Assembly: GCF_035582795.1 (NCBI RefSeq) | Contig: NC_134383.1 | Location: 1,309,501-1,373,500, forward strand | Direction: 5' to 3' | Length of the DNA: 64,000 nt | From: Mycteria americana | Lineage: Eukaryota; Chordata; Aves; Ciconiiformes; Ciconiidae | Shown here: positions 33,301-42,300 of the stretch, piece after piece | How positions within the stretch are numbered: the stretch's first letter is position 1 | Layout of the letters: each line of letters begins with the position of its first letter | Notes under the pieces: generated by a model | What the model saw: only the letters and a program-made list of their open reading frames with translations | Databases searched by the model: none | Told to the model about the DNA's origin: nothing | Translations under genes and position numbers: made by a program

Positions 33301-36300
33301 AAGGGCTGGATCAGCGGAGGGACTGTTGAGGGGAGAGGCAGAGCCCGCTGGAGAGCCCGGCCATGGAAAGCCTTCCTCCAGCGGGGACGGGCCGCAGCGG
33401 GGCTGGGGGGAGATGGCACCCCCGGAGGAGATGAAGCAGCCCAGAAGCTAAGGCAGGCTTTTGTTCCCACCAGGAACGCGGCCAGGGGAGAGCGGAAGGT
33501 GCTGCCGAGCGGAGGACAGCAGGAGGACGTCTCCCACCGGGCAGGGCCACCACGCGAAGAGCAGGACGGAGAAAGCCGACCTCCCGAGCGGAGCGGGCCC
33601 TGCTCCGGGGAAAGCCCCGGCCACCCCCCCGCGCATGCCAGCCGAAATTCCGCCTCAGCATTTATCTGCTCGCAGAAAAGCAATTATTAGATGGATGCTT
33701 CTCTTAAAGGCACTGGATTCAGAACCAGCCATTATCTTTCTGATAACTTAATTAGGCAACCGCAGCATCTCTGGCAACGTGGGAGGGGGAAGAAAGAGGA
33801 GAGAGGGAGACAATTAGCTTAACAAGGCTCAGCACCTGGTAGATGAGGTCCTCTTTCTGCAGTCTCCGTAATTAAATTAGCGGGCTGCCAATCGTCCCCT
33901 CGGCAGAAGTAAGCTGCCCTCTCGTACAGGCGCGGGAGCGGCTCCCCGCACCGCCGCGCACGCCCCTGGGCTCCCCCCTCCACCCCGCGCCCGGCCCGGC
34001 ACGTCGCGAAGGTCTCGGCGCCGGGCCCGTGCCCCTCCGCAGGGCGGCGGGCAAGCGGGGGGCTGCTGAGCGGCCCCCGGGCTGCCAGCCCCGGCTCGCC
34101 GGCAGGCAGGCAACGGGTGCGGGCAGGGCTGGCCTGCCCCTTCCCCAGCTACAGCAACGTGGCTCGAGCTGCCGGAGCCATGGAGGCAGCGCTGCCTGTT
34201 TTCCATAATTAATGAATAATTAATCGGGAAGCACTGCAGTCTATCGCAGAGCGGGGATGGGCTCGTGGATCCGTGCCTCTCCAAACATGCCCCACGGGCC
34301 GCTTCTGAGCCACCGGGAAAAGGACAGGCTCCCTCAACAGGAGAGCTCTCCCTGCTCGAGCTCCCCGCAACCGGAGCTGGCAACTCGCCTCTCCTTCCCG
34401 GTTCATTTCCCGCTGCAATTCTCCCTTCTCCAGGGCTTCCAGGCTCTCCTGCACACAGCTGCAGCGGGAGCCGGCCGTGCGGCCGCAGCCCAGGGCGCCT
34501 CGTGAAGGTCTCCCTGCCCACGGTGCCCGCCACGGAGCCCAGCCCAGCCAGGCACAGCAGCTGAGGTCTGGAGGGGAGCCCCGGCGAGCAGCCTCCGCCT
34601 TCCCGCGGGGTGAAGCGTCGCCCCGACGGTGCCCCAGTGCTGCCGGCTGCGCCGCTAGCAGGCGTAGCTGCTGCCAGCACCGCGCTCCCCGACTCACCGC
34701 GGTCACCCGAGCGGAGCTGCGCCAGAGCCCCGGGACAGCGCCAAGCCCACGCGTGATGAATCAAAACGTTCATCAAAGACGTCTGCGGGAATAGCGAGCT
34801 GTCAGGGCACCTCGGCGGCCGGGTGCTCGGACGGCGCTGCCGGGGAAGCGCAGCGAAGAGGCCCCAGCAGCACCCCTGGGAGCTGCAGAAGCCCTAAGGA
34901 GCGGGGAGGTTTGAAGCTGGGACCCGGGGTCCCCAGGGTAAGCAGCAGCAGCTAAAGCCGGGCAGGGGTTTCCCTCACCGCAAGACGGGGAGCGTGGCTG
35001 GGGGCGATGCCCCGCGAGCAGGGGGAGCGGCTCCTCGGGGGAGCGGCAACGGAGGGGAGCTGTAAAGCTTTTACTGCCGCGTGCTCGGAAAGACCTGCAT
35101 AACTCACTTGTGGCACTTAACGCGGTAGCCGGGCACTTGTGGCAATAAAAGCTTTACGGTGCTCCGCGCCATCCCGTGCTCCTCGCTCCGCACAGCTATA
35201 TTTATTCACTCTGCTGCGCGGAGCTAGCTCTGGCTGTCTTCTAGGGCCCTTGCAGTTCTTTTCCACGGGCCTTTTATCTGATGGCCAGAGCAAGTAAGGA
35301 ATCCAGCAAGCGGGGCCGGGTGTAAATCTCCAGCAGCCGTGCTGCAGGCGGAATGAAGACGTCTGGCCGCGGCAGAGCGGCGTGCCGCCGGCCCGCACCG
35401 CGCTTCCGCCCGCTCGCCTTCCTCGGCCTGTCACCGGCCACTGATCAAGGCAGTAAATTCCGATTCGGACGGGTTCGCTAGCGGTTACTTCCCAGAACAT
35501 ACAGATCCTCATCTGAACTTCAGCGTCCTGCATCCTCCGCGGCACCTCCCAGCGACTGACAAAAAGCGAAGCCCGTTATTTAACCTCACGCGCACACGGC
35601 CCTGCAGACGCTCTCTCCACGCCAGCCCTGCCTGTCCCGTTCACCCCAGGAGAGGAGCAGCCTTTGCTCGACTCCGGCCTCTTTTCCAGCCCCGGGGCTC
35701 CCAGCGAGATGGGGATTTCGTGTCAGGCGAGGAAAGCGGGGCTGGCCGTGCCCTGCGCTGCAGACCCGAGCGGAGAGGAGCGCTCCCCGCACCGCCCTCC
35801 GACGGGTTATCCGCAGCTACTCTGCCCTTTGCAAAGCCTTGGAAAAGAGCGTTAGCTAATCAAGCGGTAGCATCTATAATCAGCGTGATGCACTCTCTTG
35901 CTAACCTGCTTCCTCATAAGAAAATGGTGGATGGGCGGGGGGGAGGGGGATCAGAGTAAAACCCGGTCCCTAAATACCCTGCTGGGGGAGGCAGAGGAAG
36001 ACAATTGGCCGGCTCCGTCCCCAGCGCGGCCGTGTTTGTCTAAATGATTTACTGCAAACACCGAGCTGGCGACGGGCAGAGACGACCCGACAACTCTGAG
36101 GACGGGAGATACGGGAGCACGGTGCACTCGCGGCGCAATCTCGGCAAGTCACTGGCAGGGAATGCATCCGGCTCAATTCATTAGGACTGATAGCTCCCTC
36201 AATGGGGCTGAATAATTGATGGCCTGGAGAAGCTTTTAAGATGTTCTGTGCGCTCGGAAGACCGAGAGTATTATTTTTTTAAAAGCTAAGACGCACAGAA

Positions 36301-39300
36301 AAACATCGGCGAAGGTGATCTGAGCAAAGGTTAGATGTTTTAATACGTTATGTTTACACCGTAAATCCCTGCTCCGTCGCTTGTAACGGGAAACGGATAC
36401 GGCGTGGCTCTGGGCAGCTGCCGGCGCGCAGGCAGGACCAGGTCGCCGCTCCAGCGGGAGCTGGGCCGGCTCCCGGGGGCTGCCGCGGCGGGAGCTGAGC
36501 TCCCGTCGGCGCAGCGCTTGCCTGGCCGCCGAGTCCCCTGCCAACGCTTCTCTGCCTCCGTCCCGCAGCAGACACGTCCCCGGCGCGACCCTGACGGCCT
36601 CTCCATCTGATCCAGGGAAAGCCTCGCCGCCCGCTTACCTTTCACCGTGACGTGGACGCTCTGGCTGATGGAGAGCTGGGGCTGGATCAGCACGCTGCAC
36701 AGATACTCTCCTTCGTCCATGCCCTTCTGGACATCCATCAGCTTAAGGGTCCCGTTTTCAAAGACCACTTGGCGGTGGTTATCGGGCAGCAGCAAAGAGT
36801 CCTTGTACCACTTGATGGAGTAATACGGGTACCCGATCACCCTGCAGTTGATGAAAGTGTCCCTACCCGCTACCGCCGTTATGTTCTTCATCGCTCGGAT
36901 GCTCGGGGGACCTACATATTCGGGAGGAAGGAAGAGGCAGGCTAGGTTAATTCCGAAGGGCAGTTTGGTTGCATGCAGATCTGCTGCTATTTCAGAGCGA
37001 GCTTCGCAGGCAAAGGAGGCAACCAGAACAGTCAGGACCCAGCCCGGTTTTGGGTGAGGAGCAGGCACGGGCTCCTCCCTGGGCGCGTGCGGGGAAAGCC
37101 ACTCATCGGCCGCGACCTCCAGCTGGAGCTACCCGCGCGCTCCTACGACAGCGCAGCTGCGAAGGGGGCTGCGGGCCTCGATCGCGGCCGCGCTTCGGCA
37201 AATCCCACCCCAGTTTTGCCGGTGCAACTTCGGTGCTGGGGAAGCCGAGCCCGCAGACGCCGCTGCCACTGGTCGGAGGAGCTCAGACGGCGTCGGGAAG
37301 CGCAGCGTGTTTCTGCAACGGGAACCGGGCTGCCCAGCGCACCTCCAGCCGCGGCTCCTCCTCCGGCCACGGCAGCTGGAGAAGCGATGGGGAGCGGGAG
37401 CGCTCCCCCACGGTCCCAGCCGCGCTCTGCCTCTCTCAGGCGGAAGCTGACCGCTTTGTGCCACACGTCCTCGACGAGAGCTGCTACGGGAACCTGACTT
37501 CCCCTGGGAAACGCATCTCACCCCCCCTAAAACACACCTTTTTGAGCTGCCTGGGCCCCGCTGCAAAGCCGGACAGCCACCAGCTTCTGGCTGGCTCTCG
37601 CGCTGGCTTAGGGACTGGGAGAGTGCTGCAGGTGAGTATTTCAACGAGAGGTTTCGCGCATCGATAATTACATTGTTCTCCCGGCCGCTGCATAAAATAG
37701 CAACCTAATGTAAAGATTAATCCCATCTCGACTCCTCGTCCTAAGGGTGTAGCAGGATAACAGCTTAACAGCCGCTCAGGATAAGCTGACGGACGGTGTT
37801 TCTCATGCTGGGACGCGTTTAGAAAAGGAGGAGGAAAAAAGAAATTAGCATCTCGCTCTGTAACCGGCTCGTGGCCTGTCTGAAGGACTCGCTCCGTTCC
37901 AGGGCAAAAAAAGCCCGAATCTTATCTAGTGACAGCCCGTCAAGAGCTGAGAGAGGGGGAAAAGGGAAACGAGGGAACGTCCTCGTTGAAAACGCTGCTC
38001 TGGCTTCTCACGGCTGAGGGGTGAACTCGCTCCAAATTTAGCAGTAAACGGCAGCAAAGTTCAGACTCTCCTGGGATCCCAGCCAAAAAGCCACTAGATC
38101 CATTTCAACGCGGAGGCACAGACAAACACAGCCCTTCAACCCTCTTCCTCAACAGACAAATAAATGCTACCTTGTCTCTGTCTCGCTCCCACCTGGACAC
38201 CTGGAAGCTTTAACTGGCGATTATTAACGGGCAGGGGCTCGTACCATACCCTGGGCCTGAAAGCGCTGCCTGTAACGCACCGAGCGACACGCTCCAGCCG
38301 TAATAACACGGTGATTAACGCGGCCACGGCTTTTAGCAGACAAAGAAAATACAGACATGACAAATCAAAGCTCATTTTCCACGATTTCACGTGCTGCCTC
38401 ATCATCGTTTGTCATGTAGATCCCTGCGCCGGCGGGCGCGTTCGCTGCCAGAGAGCTGGGCTCCCGCCGGGACCGGGAGGCGGCCGGGAGAGCACGGGGG
38501 GCCCGGGACGCTTCTGTGCCCGCCACCGCCTTCTCCAGGCGCGGGGTCCCTCGGGGAGGCGATGCCGACCCTGCGCAGACCCCCAGGTGGGGGCTCGGCG
38601 GGGCGAGAGCGGACCCCGGTGAGGAGAGCGCTGCCCTTTTGCCCCTGCAAAGCCAAGCTCCGGCCCTCCGAGGCGACAGGACTGCTCTGCACCTCGTTAA
38701 GCTCCCTGCTTTAAACGGCGGGGAGGCTCAAGCCCGCGGGCAGGCGTGCGAGCGAGCGGGGCAGGAGCGGGGAGCTCGGGGACTGGGGTCGGGGCAGCCA
38801 GGGAGACCCGCGCGGCCAGGAAGAGGAGGGAGGGGAGAGGCGAGGAGGAGCGATCGGCCAGGGAACAGAACAAAACCAACAGCCCAGTAAAAGTCCTATT
38901 CTGATATTTAAAAGTAGACAGGCACCTCTTACGTTTATTCGCGCTTGGTATTCGGCGCTGCCCACCGAGTTCCGCGCGGTGCACCGGTACACGCCGCCGT
39001 CCTTGATCTGCGGGCTCGTCACGTTCATGTGGCTGACCGTGGTGCCGTCCGACATGGTGTACTGGTTGGTGCGGTGCCCGCCGTCCCGCGGGATGGGCTC
39101 GTCGTCCAGCGCCCAGGTGACGGTCGGCGGGGGGGCCCCCTTGGCGGCACACATCAGGGAGAACTGCTCCCCGGGGTTGACCACCTTCTCGCTGAAGGAG
39201 GAGACGATGCGGGGGGTCCCATCTGGGGGGCACCCAGGGGGAGGGGGGTCAGGGAGCGGCAGCCACAGGCGGCGGCAGTCACCCGCTGGCGGGACGGCTT

Positions 39301-42300
39301 TGAGCTCCCGCCCGGGGTGGGAGCCCCGGCTCAGCTGGGAGGGCAGCCCTAGTCGGCGACGCGCGCGGGGCCGCGCCTGCATCCCCGCCGCAGGGAGACG
39401 CCGGGAGGGGGCACGCTGGTTGACACGGACATGGGCTTGAGGGGACGCCGGGCTCAGCGGAGCCCATCCCTCGTCCAGCCACCCAGCGATCTGATCGGGG
39501 AGGGGACGCCCGCTGAAAGGCAGTGCCTCGGCCCAGGGCTGGGGATGGGCAAGTCAAGCCTTCTTCTGGTCCCGCTCCGTCCCGGCCGTGCTGCGTCCCT
39601 GAGCTGCCTGCAGACGGCACGCCCGGCCCGGGAAGCGGGCTGGGAGCAGTCCGGCCCCAGGAGCCCCCACCCCAGCGGGTCTCCCTGCCCTCCAGCCGTG
39701 CGCAAAGCATCCCGGCAACCCGGGGATGCGGCGGCTCGGAGAGGGGCAGAGGAAAGCCCCCGCCGCCCCCTGCCCGAGGAAGCCAGCTCACCCTCCAGCA
39801 TGATGATGGAGAAGTCCTGTGCCGTCTGGGACCTGCGGGTGGCAAAGCACTGGTAGGCGCCGGAGTGGCTCTTCTGGGCGGCCGTGATGAGGAGGGTCTC
39901 GTTGCTGATCCCCCGGATGGAGATGTAGTCATCCACCACCACGAGGTCCGTGTTGCGGTACCAGCGGATGACGTACTCGGGGGACCCGCTGAGGGCACAA
40001 GAGAGGATGACGGTGCTGCCGATGCCCGTTTTGAGCTTCTTTGGTGTGAGGGTCACACGCAGAGGGTCTGTGCGAGAAAGGGCGAGAGCGGGCGAGGCGT
40101 TGGCGGCGCCAGGCAGCGCGGCGGGAGGCGTCCCGTCGTTACCGCGCGCTCTCTGCCTTTCCCGCCCCGGCAGCGCCAGCCCAACTACGTGTAAAACGTC
40201 ACCGCGCAATAAGGCAGGAGGCCCCCTCCCCGTCCTCCCTGCTGACGGCCCCTGCTTTCCCCGTCCGCCCCGGGCCCCCGGCGGGGGTGCCGGCAGAGCG
40301 GGTGCCACGGGGGAGGTGGCGGGACAGCCGGAAGAAGACGTGGCCGGCGTGATGGGGGACAGCACCGCGCTGGGGATGTGCCAGGGTGGCTCCCAGCGCG
40401 CTGCCGGTGCCCGGTTGGCGGTGTGCTCGCCACGGCACTGCTCCAGGTAAGGCAGGCACGGCGCGTGCCAGCCCCAGCAGCTCTGGTACCGCTGGGATCC
40501 CAGTGACAGGAGGAACCCCCAGGAACGAAGCACGTGATAAATACTCGGCCTGCCCAGATGGTATTTACCGTTTGGCTGGAGCTTATTTTATGAAAGTCAA
40601 CAAAACAAAGCGCAGAGAAACCTAACATAAAACCAACATCGCCATCCGGCAATTTACATCCCCTGGTATTGCTCCGAGTTTTCCCGAGGCCCCTCTCCCT
40701 GCCCCGACTGAAGCGGTAACTCAGGGGCCGTCTGCAGACGCACGGCTGCCGCACGATAAACCTCCTGCGAGCGCTCGCAGCACCGCATCGGACACGCTGC
40801 GTCGCGAGATGGCAGCTTCCGGCGCGTAACGCGCCACGCTGAAATACGAGGCTTGTAATTTATATGGCTGTATAAAACCTCTAAGGCTTCGTATTTATAA
40901 AAAGGCTTTATATTTCAGAAGGCTTTATCAAGCTAGGCCCCGGGCGGCAGGACAGAGGGCTCCCCGCTGCCCTGCCCCACTCCTGCCCGCCGTCTCTCAC
41001 CTATGACCGTGAGGGTCCCCGTGACCTCTGCAGACCCAAAGGTGTTGGTCACCTCGCAGATGTAGGTCCCGCTGTCCTCCACGCGCAGGTCGCTGATGGT
41101 CAGGCCCGTGATGCGCTTGGTCCAGCGGCTGTCGGCAGGGAGCGGGCGCCCGTCCTTGATCCACCGGACGGCTGGGTTGGGGTAGCCCGAGGCGATGCAG
41201 GGCAGCTCCACCAGCCAGCCCGCCTTCACCTCCCTGGACTGGAAGCTGTCTAGCATCGTGGGGATGGACTCCGCCGGGTCTGGGTTCGGAGAGAAAACAG
41301 GCTCAGCCGGCGAAGAGGAGGCGGCCAGGCTTCTCCCCACCGGGACACCAGGAGACCCCCGGCACGGTGACACCGGTACCGCCGTGCCCCCTCGGCGTCA
41401 GCCGGGAGAGAGCGGCTCTCCCCGTCCCTGTGAGCCGGCGGCTCTCCCGGGCAGGAGCACTGGATGCCAGCCACGTCCTCCGCTGGGCACGGGGCCGGGC
41501 AGGCAGGGGTAGCCTGTCCCAGCCGGGGCAGCCGGCACGGCCCCCAGCGCCCGGGCAGCAGGCTGGCGGGGAGGCGGGAGGGCACCGCGCCTCGCTAGCC
41601 GATGGGACGGATACGCTCGGCACCGTAGGGATTACTCAAGGTGACACCTAATTGGTGCAAAATACACAAATTCTGTGGCACATTTCAAAATTTACAAGCA
41701 AAGGGGCCCATCAGGCAGCTGAGAAAGGAGAAAATTAATCACCAAGTCTCAGGCGTGAAATTAAATTCCAGGGGAAAGAAACCTCTTTCATTACTCCCAA
41801 GCAGAAGTAAAACGCCGTGACGTGTAAATAATGACAGCGAGCAGGAGGGGACCGGGCCAGATCGAACGTGCACAGAGAGGGGACGGTACACCCGGCAGCG
41901 GCCCACGCTCCTCGAGGGCCGTGCGGCAGGACAGCCGCGGGCGGGACCGGGACCCTCAGGCCTCCGAGAGCCTGGGGCAAGGTCGGGCAAGGTCAGGCAA
42001 GCCCCAGCCCGGCCGCCCTAGACCCCCTCCCTCACTCTATGGGGTTAATTCAAGGAGCTAGCATGGGAGCCACAGCCCCTGCACCCGAGGATGGAAAAAG
42101 CATATGGCAGAGAGCGGGCACGCCGCAGCTGAGCGGCGGGAGCAGCGGCGTGGCTGCAAGTCGGGCGAGATCCCTCCCGAGCGGAGTAATTTGGGCAGTC
42201 AGCAGAGCCAGGAGCGCCCCGAGACACCCGGCGCTACGGACTGCGCTGCCTGCGCTGCAGTATCGCTTGCACGTTCGTCACATCGCGTCAGGCTGCTCAC

